Positions 32,946 through 41,069 of a stretch of 64,000 bases of DNA are shown here, piece after piece. This DNA is from a virus. Location of the stretch: the IMG/VR virus record IMGVR_UViG_3300000553_000030, positions 1 through 64,000 of that record, one strand, 5' to 3'. The first letter of the stretch is position 1. Every line of letters begins with the position of its first letter. Position numbers and translations under genes: made by a program. The notes below the pieces were generated by a model that had not been told where the DNA came from, ran no database searches, and was given only the letters and a program-made list of their open reading frames with translations.

Positions 32946-32948
32946 AAA

Positions 32949-33578
32949 TTATCTCCCAATTTTCTTCATCAAATTATCCAAACATTTTTTATAGTCTAAC
33001 ATATTTTCACTTTTAGGTGTAGTGCCGTAATATCCTTTAGGCATTACAAAATATGGTTCCATTTTATCAATATATTGATCAAATTCATCATAATGAAACA
33101 TATATTCCCAATCAGGAATTCCTATAAGACAATGGCAGTTTGGTATCATTGCCTTAACATAAACAGTCTCTCTATTTTTTATTTCAAATGTTGTATCTTC
33201 TCTGTGATGTTGAAATTTACCAAACAAATCTCTATCATTAATTTCTTTTCTAATTCGTTGCATAATACCCTTTGCGGTTTCATTGTTACAACAAACAATA
33301 ATGCTCTTTTTGTCATTTACAAGTCTATCCAATACATTATTAATTAATTTAGTAGTTTTTCCACTTCTCCGAGGACCAATATCTACAACGATATTACGAG
33401 TATTACTTGATTTAGATGCTATTTTCAGAGAAATCATATTTTCTAAATCTGTATATAGTTCATAAGCAGCATCCATTGTCAAGATAATATTTTTATCATT
33501 GTGCTTATTAATCATAAAATTTTCACCGTTCTTACAACACACAATATCTGACTTTTCTAAAATAATATATTCTTTCAT
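32949..33578 (-). CDS. P-loop ATPase/helicase-like protein (209 aa)
   Basis: VVDIGPRRSGKTTKLIN is a Walker A motif and MFHYDEFDQY fits Walker B with the catalytic Glu. The rest lacks helicase motifs III-VI, so it is a minimal ATPase, perhaps related to terminase- or Sf1/2-type ATPase domains. Adjacent to the clamp-loader gene. Confidence 0.6.
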   Translation of the reverse strand: MKEYIILEKSDIVCCKNGENFMINKHNDKNIILTMDAAYELYTDLENMISLKIASKSSNTRNIVVDIGPRRSGKTTKLINNVLDRLVNDKKSIIVCCNNETAKGIMQRIRKEINDRDLFGKFQHHREDTTFEIKNRETVYVKAMIPNCHCLIGIPDWEYMFHYDEFDQYIDKMEPYFVMPKGYYGTTPKSENMLDYKKCLDNLMKKIGR

Positions 33579-33580
33579 AT

Positions 33581-34063
33581 TTAATCCTTTATAATAACCA
33601 ATTTATCTGTTTCCTTGTCTGTAAGACCATAATTTTTACATATAGATTTTAATTCCTCTATTCCACCATCAATGGAATACAAAATCCTACAATATTCATC
33701 GGCAATTCTAGTTCCAACGTCAAATTTCTTACAAACATATTCTAACAAATCACTATTGATTTTTACACCTTTACGTTTGATATATGGGAAGAATGCTCTG
33801 CCGCCTTTAGGCACTATCTTGCAGCACAACTTGTAAAACGAATTCGAGTCCATTTTATTAAAATACTTAGAGATTATAGTCATTTCTTCGATTATAGACT
33901 GGTCCATGCTCAAACATCGACAAATCATATAATGATTAAATGATTTCAATTCTCCATCAGTAAGCGTTGACATATAATCATCGCTCTTTTCCTGTCGGAT
34001 ATGATTAACGTGGTCGAACAGACTTCGTTGCTTTATCGAGCTTGTTTTCTTGGACTTTGGCAT
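33581..34063 (-). CDS. Clamp-loader small subunit, gp62-like
   Basis: SLFDHVNHI, a segment LTDGELKSFNHYMICRCLSM, YKLCCKIVPKGGRAFFPYIK and a C-terminal helix with VCKKF follow the order seen in T4-like gp62 proteins. gp62 works with the gp44 ATPase to load the sliding clamp on DNA. I set the start at the ATG at 34063. It overlaps the upstream gene by 59 bases. No gp44 or gp45 gene was found in this window. Assignment is by pattern only. Confidence 0.6.
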   Translation of the reverse strand: MPKSKKTSSIKQRSLFDHVNHIRQEKSDDYMSTLTDGELKSFNHYMICRCLSMDQSIIEEMTIISKYFNKMDSNSFYKLCCKIVPKGGRAFFPYIKRKGVKINSDLLEYVCKKFDVGTRIADEYCRILYSIDGGIEELKSICKNYGLTDKETDKLVIIKD

Positions 34064-34337
34064 GTCGTTCAATGTCTTTCTTAATAGCAGTAATATTAGA
34101 GTCTAACATCTTTTGATTTTTATTCAAGTCAAAAATGTTTTCATCATTAATATCAAAGTATTTGTTGATTTCCTTTGCGTAATGTTCAAAATCACTTCTA
34201 ACAAAAAGTACAGCAAACCATGTTACAAATATTGATAATGGTATCGTAGGAGGATACTTGTAATTGAGGAACACCATCAATATTGGAATGCCGAATACAA
34301 AGAACCACTTAACCATTCTTATCAATATCAGATTCAT
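34005..34337 (-). CDS. Small membrane protein (110 aa)
   Basis: Two hydrophobic stretches near the N terminus (WFFVFGIPILMVFL and IPLSIFVTWFAVLFV) are probable membrane helices, followed by a charged helical tail. The ATG at 34337 has GGAG four bases upstream and is preferred over the one at 34316. Confidence 0.6.
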   Translation of the reverse strand: MNLILIRMVKWFFVFGIPILMVFLNYKYPPTIPLSIFVTWFAVLFVRSDFEHYAKEINKYFDINDENIFDLNKNQKMLDSNITAIKKDIERHAKVQENKLDKATKSVRPR

Positions 34338-34473
34338 CTGTCTCCGTTGGTTTTAATGTCGTAACTTTGTGTTTGTCAAAGAATTTCTTCAATTTCTTGG
34401 ACTTATTGATTTCATCTCTCTTGATTTTCCGAAAATTGTTGTTATCGGAACCTCGTCTGAATGTTTTTTCCAT
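34309..34473 (-). CDS. Small basic protein (54 aa)
   Basis: MEKTFRRGSDNNNFRKIKR followed by a Lys-rich helix and an acidic C-terminal tail. It overlaps the membrane protein's start, in keeping with coupled translation. Too short for firm calling; the tight fit supports it. Confidence 0.5.
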   Translation of the reverse strand: MEKTFRRGSDNNNFRKIKRDEINKSKKLKKFFDKHKVTTLKPTETDESDIDKNG

Positions 34474-34537
34474 TATTATACCTTAAAATTTTGATATGGG
34501 AGATTATTAGTCTCCCAATATCATTAAGTTTCCACAA

Positions 34538-34750
34538 TTAAGCGGAAAGCTTCGTAGCCTTGTCCAACACTGAACGAAGAATGCGAACTTGACGACCATT
34601 CAAATCTACACGCGAACCATCGGTAGAACGAATTGTCAACTTTGTTGCTTTCTTTGCTCCCTTAAATGGGGTAGAGATAAATGTTTCCACATTACCATAA
34701 ACCTCATATAAGAAGTGGGTACGATTCTTGTTGTTTTTTCTAATAACCAT
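34538..34750 (-). CDS. Small hypothetical protein (70 aa)
   Basis: Start at 34750 chosen for the strong AAGGAAATAAT ribosome binding site. Beta-rich, basic. A strong sigma70-type promoter (34803-34829) and a palindrome precede it, so it is probably highly expressed early. Confidence 0.58.
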   Translation of the reverse strand: MVIRKNNKNRTHFLYEVYGNVETFISTPFKGAKKATKLTIRSTDGSRVDLNGRQVRILRSVLDKATKLSA

Positions 34751-34778
34751 ATTATTTCCTTTTTCCTTTTTCCTTTTA

Positions 34779-34793
34779 CAGTATTTATTACTG
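34779..34793 (-). promoter_or_regulatory. Palindrome in the leader of the gene at 34750
   Basis: CAGTA-ATAAA-TACTG, perfect 5-bp arms, lies at about +3 to +17 of the predicted transcript. It could be an operator or a small RNA hairpin. Confidence 0.4.
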
Positions 34794-34802
34794 TAGATAT
34801 AC

Positions 34803-34829
34803 ATTATACCAAAACCATTATGATGTCAA
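34803..34829 (-). promoter_or_regulatory. Strong sigma70-type promoter
   Basis: Minus strand TTGACA (34829-34824), 15-bp spacer, TGG directly before TATAAT (34808-34803). Consensus boxes with an extended -10; likely an early promoter using host RNA polymerase. Confidence 0.65.
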
Positions 34830-34838
34830 CCAATTTAA

Positions 34839-35081
34839 TTATTTTAATTTCTTCCTTAATAAGAGTTTAAAATCTATTTTCAGCTTCTGTCTAAAATCAT
34901 CATTGTCGCCAATTTTTTCTGCTTTCTTAATTTCCCATCTTTCTATGATATCATGGGGATTTTTCAATGCCTTTGTATCAATGTATTCGATAGGAATATC
35001 CATATTTTTAATAGAATCCACGGAATCATAGCGTAGATGATTTTTCTTCGTCTTTGTTAAATATAAAATTACCTGTTTCAT
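34839..35081 (-). CDS. Hypothetical basic protein (80 aa)
   Basis: Begins MKQVILYLTKTKK and is Lys/Asp-rich. One of a run of four short genes with 0-5 bp gaps or overlaps. Not recognised. Confidence 0.5.
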   Translation of the reverse strand: MKQVILYLTKTKKNHLRYDSVDSIKNMDIPIEYIDTKALKNPHDIIERWEIKKAEKIGDNDDFRQKLKIDFKLLLRKKLK

Positions 35082-35082
35082 A

Positions 35083-35313
35083 TTACTTATTATTTCTAAT
35101 TAAATTGGATAGTGCTATTGCCAACTGTTCTCTAAGCCAAAGTGCCTCGGCGGCCGTAAAGTCTTCATCACAATCTCTACCAGTATCTATCCTAAATGTT
35201 TGGTTGCCGATGGTTATACCAACAGACATTACTCGTTGTTTTCCTGTCTTTTTCGGCGGATACATCCATGTATTTTCTTTAAATACCTTATCAAATAGCT
35301 TTCCCGTCTTCAT
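35083..35313 (-). CDS. Hypothetical protein (76 aa)
   Basis: Contains VGITIGNQTFRIDTGRDCDEDF, probably a small beta barrel, then a helical C terminus. Overlaps the upstream gene by four bases. Confidence 0.5.
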   Translation of the reverse strand: MKTGKLFDKVFKENTWMYPPKKTGKQRVMSVGITIGNQTFRIDTGRDCDEDFTAAEALWLREQLAIALSNLIRNNK

Positions 35314-35522
35314 TTTATCTTCTCAAATTCAAGTGAAATGCTACCCTTCAAATACGTCACCTTTTTTATAATCCACTGCTCATCAATATCATTCACTCTC
35401 TGTAATGGTAATGTGGTGCAATCGAACGGTTCCTGAAGGTCCATAAGATCGGCCAGCGTTGAATAAATAATATAACACTTTTTCTTTTTATCCAGAAAAA
35501 GCACTATCTTCTTGTCGTCCAT
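35310..35522 (-). CDS. Hypothetical protein (70 aa)
   Basis: Starts MDDKKIVLFLDKKKK; mixed alpha/beta. Two bases from the upstream stop. Family unknown. Confidence 0.48.
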   Translation of the reverse strand: MDDKKIVLFLDKKKKCYIIYSTLADLMDLQEPFDCTTLPLQRVNDIDEQWIIKKVTYLKGSISLEFEKIK

Positions 35523-35523
35523 A

Positions 35524-35718
35524 TTAATCTTCTATATATAGAACTTCTACCAATTCCATATTATTAACCATTTTAATCTCGTCATTGACAGATAATGCAC
35601 TACCAGACCCATAATCTGAGACAACAAATCCCGGATATACATTTTTAGTATATTGGTGTTCGTCCAGAATAAATACCGTTCCATATGGTAAACTACCAAA
35701 ATTTGCTATTGTATTCAT
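35524..35718 (-). CDS. Hypothetical protein (64 aa)
   Basis: I use the ATG at 35718 (MNTIANFGSL); the frame is open to a GTG at 35748 but neither has a clear ribosome binding site. Beta-rich, with LPYGTVFILDE. Confidence 0.45.
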   Translation of the reverse strand: MNTIANFGSLPYGTVFILDEHQYTKNVYPGFVVSDYGSGSALSVNDEIKMVNNMELVEVLYIED

Positions 35719-35773
35719 AATTATAATAGAGGCGTGTTTTATTTCCACACCCCTATTTTAGTTACCTTATCGT

Positions 35774-36175
35774 TTAGACCGTTACTTTAGTTGCCTTTTC
35801 CAATGCAGCATCAACCGCTTCGATGGTCTTGACTGTTTCTGGCTTGGTTCCATTAACTGTGGCAACCTTTACAGAATTAAAAGATTCGTCAAGAGTGACA
35901 CCGGCAGTTCGAGCAGATTCAAGCACAGCATCAGTTACAGGAGCACATGTAAAAACCAAGTTTGGTCGTCCCTTGCTCGCCTTCAATGCTCCGAGTTGGA
36001 CAATGGTCTTATCTTCAATCGCATTGTTCAATCGAACACGAAGTGTGATTTCAATAAACCCCGCATTTTGCTGCCACAATTGCTTAATTGTAAAATATCC
36101 TGTGGGCCATGTCACTGTCTGTTTAGTGCGATTCTTCCGTCCGGTCTTTTTCGTTGTATCTTTTGTATTTGTCAT
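35774..36175 (-). CDS. Basic-tailed hypothetical protein (133 aa)
   Basis: A Thr/Lys-rich, disordered N terminus (TKKTGRKNRTKQ) precedes a compact domain with WPTGYFTIKQLW and a C-terminal Val/Ala-rich part. The basic tail suggests nucleic-acid binding. Preceded by AAAGGAAAT and a consensus-like promoter at 36205-36233, so probably abundant early. Confidence 0.55.
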   Translation of the reverse strand: MTNTKDTTKKTGRKNRTKQTVTWPTGYFTIKQLWQQNAGFIEITLRVRLNNAIEDKTIVQLGALKASKGRPNLVFTCAPVTDAVLESARTAGVTLDESFNSVKVATVNGTKPETVKTIEAVDAALEKATKVTV

Positions 36176-36204
36176 TTTATTTATATATTTCCTTTATATT
36201 AATC

Positions 36205-36233
36205 AGTATAATACAAACATATAAAATTGTCAA
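36205..36233 (-). promoter_or_regulatory. Sigma70-type promoter for the gene at 36175
   Basis: Minus strand TTGACA (36233-36228), 17-bp spacer, TATACT (36210-36205). Followed by about 29 bases of leader with AAAGGA. Confidence 0.6.
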
Positions 36234-36261
36234 CAACTATTTTTAAAACACAAAAATTTTG

Positions 36262-36705
36262 TTAAACATTGCCAGGATTTGGCTTTAACTTGATACTGTT
36301 AAACAGCTTAGATGCAGCAGTATACGTTTTTAATGAGGTGGGATCGGTTTTGTCGGGGAGTAAATCGTTTGCTGTAATTTTTTGATTCATTACGATGGTT
36401 CTAATATCTTCGCGTTCTTTATCAAACATTCTGGAAATATTGGACCATTCTGTGTTTCCAGTCCTTTCCTGTCTAGCATGAAACGCTGCGATTTTATCTT
36501 TCATAGTAGATGATGGTCCAGATGGTAATGGTTCAGACTGAACACGCAAATATTCATCATGTTCTTTTTTATATGTCGTTGATTTTGCCAAATCTTCTTT
36601 TTTTTGAATTATTCCAAGTTTTGTCCATAATATCCTTTGAAATAAATATGTATCTACCAAATTAAATAAATCTTGTAATGGACGTTCTTCATAATTTCGT
36701 GTCAT
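36262..36705 (-). CDS. Hypothetical protein (147 aa)
   Basis: Start at the ATG at 36705 (MTRNYEERPL), overlapping the upstream gene's end at 36689. Charged helical protein with a Pro/Ser-rich turn near residue 60. Likely belongs with the two upstream candidate head genes. Confidence 0.5.
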   Translation of the reverse strand: MTRNYEERPLQDLFNLVDTYLFQRILWTKLGIIQKKEDLAKSTTYKKEHDEYLRVQSEPLPSGPSSTMKDKIAAFHARQERTGNTEWSNISRMFDKEREDIRTIVMNQKITANDLLPDKTDPTSLKTYTAASKLFNSIKLKPNPGNV

Positions 36706-36907
36706 CCCATACACGTTGCCAAAAATATAAATTAATATATGAAGTTTTGTCTTGAAAATCTTTTAAAGTAAGTCCGACAAACTTTTTAAGGAAATCTTGA
36801 AATGTCGAGGACTTCTCAACTTGCATAAGTCCCATGTCAGCAGCCTCTTGTAAAAGTTGATAGGAAACTATTTCTTTAATTAATAGTTTTAACTCCGATT
36901 TCTTCAT
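36689..36907 (-). CDS. Small protein with MKKSEL-type N terminus (72 aa)
   Basis: Begins MKKSELKLLIKEIVSY, which it shares with proteins at 36909, 46024, 54240 and 53949. In T4, head-internal proteins share a short N-terminal targeting peptide cleaved after a Glu by the prohead protease; this shared N terminus may serve the same purpose (inference). The remainder is helical. Confidence 0.55.
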   Translation of the reverse strand: MKKSELKLLIKEIVSYQLLQEAADMGLMQVEKSSTFQDFLKKFVGLTLKDFQDKTSYINLYFWQRVWDDTKL

Positions 36908-36908
36908 G

Positions 36909-38054
36909 TTAAGACTTTAATTTCTTGCCTTTCAACTTTTCAACATGGGGAGTTTTGGCTTTCTTACCAATTTTATTTTCGGATTTACTTGGGTATTCAT
37001 ATTTTGCCTTTTCCCCCTTGATATTATGGTCAATCTGCTTTTTAATGGTTTTAACCGGTGCCATTGGTTTATCTGGTTGGTCATCTTCGGTCAACACTGC
37101 CTTTTCATTGAAATCTTTGTTTTCGTTTTTTGTGTCCCCAACCTTTTTTGGTGTCAACCCGTTTGTATTATTGGGCAAATCAGCTACTTTCTTAACCTGA
37201 TCTTTCTGATTTTCTGCATTTTTGTTGAATGCATTTAATACATAAGCACCTTCGTTTGTGAGCTTTGCTTTAACGTATTCTTTTAATTCCTTTTTATCCA
37301 AGTTGAACTTTTTTTCCCTGTCGGCTTTATTTTTGATATAAACCACATCAAAGGAGCCTTCCCACATAGGGCGAATGTCAAAATGGTGATTGCCACAATT
37401 TTCGACGAAGAAATTTCCACGAGGAGTTGCCACCATTTCAGCCGATTTGCTATGTTTCTGGACTTCTTTAAGCAATTCTTCCATAATTTCTGTGGTTTCT
37501 TCTTCCTTTTCAATTTTAACCTCTTCCAACGATTCTTTAATCAGATTTCGCAATGAACGTTTAATCTTTTCAGTGAGTTCTGCTGTTGTGGGTTCTGTGG
37601 GTTCTTCTGTTCGTTCAGGTCGAGCATATCTTGCAATGCCTTTAAGTGGGGCGGAAACAACTGTTGATGCGACTGGATCATTGCCAAGTTTTGCAGAAAT
37701 CAAGTCTCGAATAAAAACATCCTTATCCCCGATCTGTTTAATTATTGGGTTGGCATTCATAAATGTCACAGCATTTGATTTTCCGATATTCATGAACATT
37801 TTCTTCATTCTACTAAACAATACATCAGAAACCATTACCGGTCTGCTTTGATCTTCCTTATCTTCCGCAGCGTCCGCCAGCTCAGAACTTTCGATCTTTT
37901 CCCCAGCATTGTAGTCATTTACTATACTAGTGATAGAATTTACAACCACTTTTCTGGCAGTTTGGTCCTCATTTGGGTCTGCATTTGGGTTCGCTTTAGT
38001 GCGATATTCGTTCATACATTCTTTGATAATGTTAATAAGTTCGGTTTTCTTCAT
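36909..38054 (-). CDS. Candidate head-associated protein with MKKTEL N terminus (381 aa)
   Basis: Starts MKKTELINIIKECMNEY. A long acidic, Lys/Glu-rich middle, a compact domain around residue 205-245 (RGNFFVENCGNHHFDIRPMW) and a basic C-terminal tail follow. ATATTTATA lies upstream of AGGAACAAATT and the ATG. The N-terminal tag and the composition suggest an internal or scaffold-like virion protein; not proven. Confidence 0.5.
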   Translation of the reverse strand: MKKTELINIIKECMNEYRTKANPNADPNEDQTARKVVVNSITSIVNDYNAGEKIESSELADAAEDKEDQSRPVMVSDVLFSRMKKMFMNIGKSNAVTFMNANPIIKQIGDKDVFIRDLISAKLGNDPVASTVVSAPLKGIARYARPERTEEPTEPTTAELTEKIKRSLRNLIKESLEEVKIEKEEETTEIMEELLKEVQKHSKSAEMVATPRGNFFVENCGNHHFDIRPMWEGSFDVVYIKNKADREKKFNLDKKELKEYVKAKLTNEGAYVLNAFNKNAENQKDQVKKVADLPNNTNGLTPKKVGDTKNENKDFNEKAVLTEDDQPDKPMAPVKTIKKQIDHNIKGEKAKYEYPSKSENKIGKKAKTPHVEKLKGKKLKS

Positions 38055-38130
38055 AATTTGTTCCTAAAAATGGTTAGTCAAGTATAAATATTATACAAAC
38101 TAGCAAATGTATTGATTATTTTGGACTAAT

Positions 38131-40488
38131 TTAGGAGCACTTAGAGTATCCGCACGTTGGAGATGAACATTTAGCACACCCCTCTATTCTAATAAGCTTA
38201 CTATTACATACTGGACACGTTTCACCACTAATAAGAGTATTATCTTTAATATATTTTTTAAGTGTTCTAGCTAATACTTTACTAAATGATGTCATTGGCC
38301 CACTAGTTTTTTCGATCTGATGAACTGCGTGTTCAATTCCACCACCATGCCGTAATCCCCATGACAAGCTTCTAGTAATAACATCAGCAGAATCATCACT
38401 ATGTCCATTGGTTAATGAAAACTTCTCTTTATCCTCGCCAATAAATATATAATCACCACGAGACATTTTTCTAATTATACCCTTCTCCGGTTCGGTGAAA
38501 ACTTCATCCTTCTTACCTTCATTGAACCCAGTGAATACTTCATATGGATTTCCTTCATCATCTACCCCAATAGCAGTATAATACTTGTGTTTACCAATTG
38601 TAAACAAATGCAACTCACCATTTACATCTTTTGGACGCTTAATAGCTTGTGTCTTGGATATAACGAATTTATTTTTGGTTTCATGAACTAAGATTCCCTT
38701 GCGACTACCATCACGATATACAGTAACACCAATAATACCAAGCTCTTGTGCCTTTAAGAATACGTCGCCCAATTCTTTTTCAGAACAATCGTTTGGCAAA
38801 TTAATAGTTTTGCTTACTGATAAACTTATATTATTAGCAACTTCGGCTAATACTTTTAAATGCCCCATCGGAGTAATATCTCCAGCGACTTTAAATGCAA
38901 CTTGTTCTTCCTTTGTTAAGAACGGACAACCCTGACAACTACCATTATGAGAGGCAACATAGTGATAAATAATATCTTTATCTTTCTGATAAGTTGTCTC
39001 AACAAATTCTTCAAACACAGGATCAACTATATAAACGTGTTCGTATGTCTTATTTTCTTTTTCAATCTTTCTGGTAAATACCAACCCAAACACCGGCTCA
39101 ATTCCGCTCGATGTATCGGCAATATAACTAATTGTTCCGGTTGGAGCAATTGATGTAAAGCAACTGTTATGAACACCATATTTTTTAATGTCTGCTTTCA
39201 GTTGAACAATATCAATCCCCATGAATGTATCTTCGGTAAAAAATCTCTTGTTTGCATCCATGAATACATCATGATTATAATATTTGTAAGTCTTACCAAG
39301 TTTCTTTGCTAATTGCATACTTCTACGCATTGAAACTAAAGTAATAAATTTGCTAATATTTCGTGTTAATTCACAGGCTTTATCCGAATCATAACATATC
39401 CCCAATTTGAAAAACGTATGAGCCAATCCCATCATCCCCAATCCAATCGGTCTAACCGCATGCGTTTCATCATGAATTTTTTGAACGGGGTAGCTATTAT
39501 TATCAATGATTCCATTTAGATAGATTGTTGCTTCTTCTGTAATGGTTTCTAATCTTTTCCAATTAATATCTTTTTTATCTAAGTCTACAAGGTGGGATAG
39601 ATTAATAGAACCAAGATTACAACTTGTATATGGAATGTGTACATATTCGCTGCACGGATTGGAATAGACTTCGTCCGTTATATGTTTACATGTGCATCTT
39701 TCAACCGCTAATTCACCATTAAAGATTCCGGGTTCAGCGAAGTCCCATGCGTTATGAATAATTTTATCCCATAACATTTTATATGTATATTCAGTTCCAG
39801 CGTCATCTTTAAGAACGTTTTCCTTACCATCCACAACATTTCTTGTTTTAAATATTCTGTCGGGGGTTTTCTTTAGTACTTCATAAAACTTTTTGTCCGG
39901 TCTAACTGAAAAATTACTGCGACTGTACTTCTCATCGGAGTCATCATCACGTTTCTTCTTTTTGGTCAGTGCCTTTGCTTCAATAAATTTTAGGATATCC
40001 GGGTGATATATAGACAGCATACTCATTCCAGCACCACGACGCTTACCGCCTTGTCTAACACCATCCAATACTGCATCAAAAATTCCAATGAAGGACATCA
40101 CCCCACCTGAGTTTGCGCTTATGGATTTTACATTTTCATTGGAACCACGAAGTTTAGACCAATCATAACCAACTCCTCCGGCGGCCTTTGTAACTAGTGC
40201 TGCTTCGTGCATCGATTCCATAATGTCATCAATACTATCCTTCACTCCCAAAATGAAACACGATGAGAGGGTTCCGTTTCTCTCGCCTTTTGTATTTAAA
40301 TTCATTATTGTTGGTGTACTTGGGATGAATGTTCTTGATTGGATATAATCATACATTGGTAAGTGTATTTCTGACAACCGTTTAGAGATTTGATCCCAGC
40401 TTGCTTCTTGTTTTAGGTAATATCTCTCTGTTAAAATGTTTTCAATGTGTGGTTTTAATTTCGTAACTGCTTCAATTTTTTCTGTCAT
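38131..40488 (-). CDS. nrdJ: Adenosylcobalamin-dependent (class II) ribonucleotide reductase
   Basis: 785 residues with FIPSTPTIMN, GTLSSCFIL (redox Cys about 77), GGVGYDWSKLR, NPCSE (277-281, active-site Cys and Glu), TSCNLGSINL (Cys about 290) and PTGTISYIADTSSGIEPVF. The C terminus has CPVC...CAKC and CGYSKC, the zinc or redox tail of the NrdJ family. It converts ribonucleotides to deoxyribonucleotides with vitamin B12, so it needs no separate small subunit. A 113-bp leader (40489-40601) without genes separates it from the helicase fragment upstream. No intein found in it. Confidence 0.92.
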   Translation of the reverse strand: MTEKIEAVTKLKPHIENILTERYYLKQEASWDQISKRLSEIHLPMYDYIQSRTFIPSTPTIMNLNTKGERNGTLSSCFILGVKDSIDDIMESMHEAALVTKAAGGVGYDWSKLRGSNENVKSISANSGGVMSFIGIFDAVLDGVRQGGKRRGAGMSMLSIYHPDILKFIEAKALTKKKKRDDDSDEKYSRSNFSVRPDKKFYEVLKKTPDRIFKTRNVVDGKENVLKDDAGTEYTYKMLWDKIIHNAWDFAEPGIFNGELAVERCTCKHITDEVYSNPCSEYVHIPYTSCNLGSINLSHLVDLDKKDINWKRLETITEEATIYLNGIIDNNSYPVQKIHDETHAVRPIGLGMMGLAHTFFKLGICYDSDKACELTRNISKFITLVSMRRSMQLAKKLGKTYKYYNHDVFMDANKRFFTEDTFMGIDIVQLKADIKKYGVHNSCFTSIAPTGTISYIADTSSGIEPVFGLVFTRKIEKENKTYEHVYIVDPVFEEFVETTYQKDKDIIYHYVASHNGSCQGCPFLTKEEQVAFKVAGDITPMGHLKVLAEVANNISLSVSKTINLPNDCSEKELGDVFLKAQELGIIGVTVYRDGSRKGILVHETKNKFVISKTQAIKRPKDVNGELHLFTIGKHKYYTAIGVDDEGNPYEVFTGFNEGKKDEVFTEPEKGIIRKMSRGDYIFIGEDKEKFSLTNGHSDDSADVITRSLSWGLRHGGGIEHAVHQIEKTSGPMTSFSKVLARTLKKYIKDNTLISGETCPVCNSKLIRIEGCAKCSSPTCGYSKCS

Positions 40489-40601
40489 ATGTGGAAACTC
40501 CGTTGTAGGAATAATTATGTTTCCGTTTCATCAAACCTTTGTTTTTACAGAAATATTCATAAATTTTTTATGTATGTTTTCGTATTGTGTTTACTATAAA
40601 A

Positions 40602-41069
40602 TTATTCGTCATCATCCATGTGTTTTTTCCATTTATTACTGAGCAATTTCTTCACAATGTTTTCACTATCACCCATTTGCCCCATGATACCAACACCCTC
40701 TTGTGATTTTTCATCAAATAACTGAATATCTCCACAACCAGCATTCATTTTACTGGGGAATGTAATACCATCTGGACCAAATCGGTTTTTAATAATGTGA
40801 AATCTTGCGGTATTGCTGACTTTATCAGTAACTTTTCTGCTCAATGATAATACAAAGTCTGCCGTCATAATTTTTCGATAGCTATCTGCAATACCATCGG
40901 CCTGAATAATATCATCATCCATAGCGGAATTGTGCGTGTAAATGTCATTAGCGAAAAACATATGAGTATCATCTACTGTAATGTCTATGGTTTCTTTGTC
41001 TCCAATACATTCTATGCTTACTATTTCATCTAATTTAAAATCGTTTGGGTTAAGATTGTGTTCTTTCAT
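40602..41069 (-). CDS. Split-intein C-half fused to gp41-like helicase C-terminal fragment
   Basis: Residues 1-47 are an intein C-half (ETIDITVDDTHMFFAND, ending YTHN). Ser48 begins the extein SAMDDD and continues with the last RecA-fold strands of a DnaB-type helicase (VLSLSRK, IIKNRFGPDG). The junction SNR/SA corresponds to the known gp41-8 split-intein site. It needs trans-splicing with the middle fragment (42212-43327). Separated from the endonuclease gene by 59 bp with its own AGAGGAAA. Confidence 0.88.
   Translation of the reverse strand: MKEHNLNPNDFKLDEIVSIECIGDKETIDITVDDTHMFFANDIYTHNSAMDDDIIQADGIADSYRKIMTADFVLSLSRKVTDKVSNTARFHIIKNRFGPDGITFPSKMNAGCGDIQLFDEKSQEGVGIMGQMGDSENIVKKLLSNKWKKHMDDDE

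Noticed and set aside
38131-40488. Intein in the ribonucleotide reductase
   Set aside because: NrdJ split inteins are known, but this gene is continuous with all motifs in order and no Cys...HN insert.
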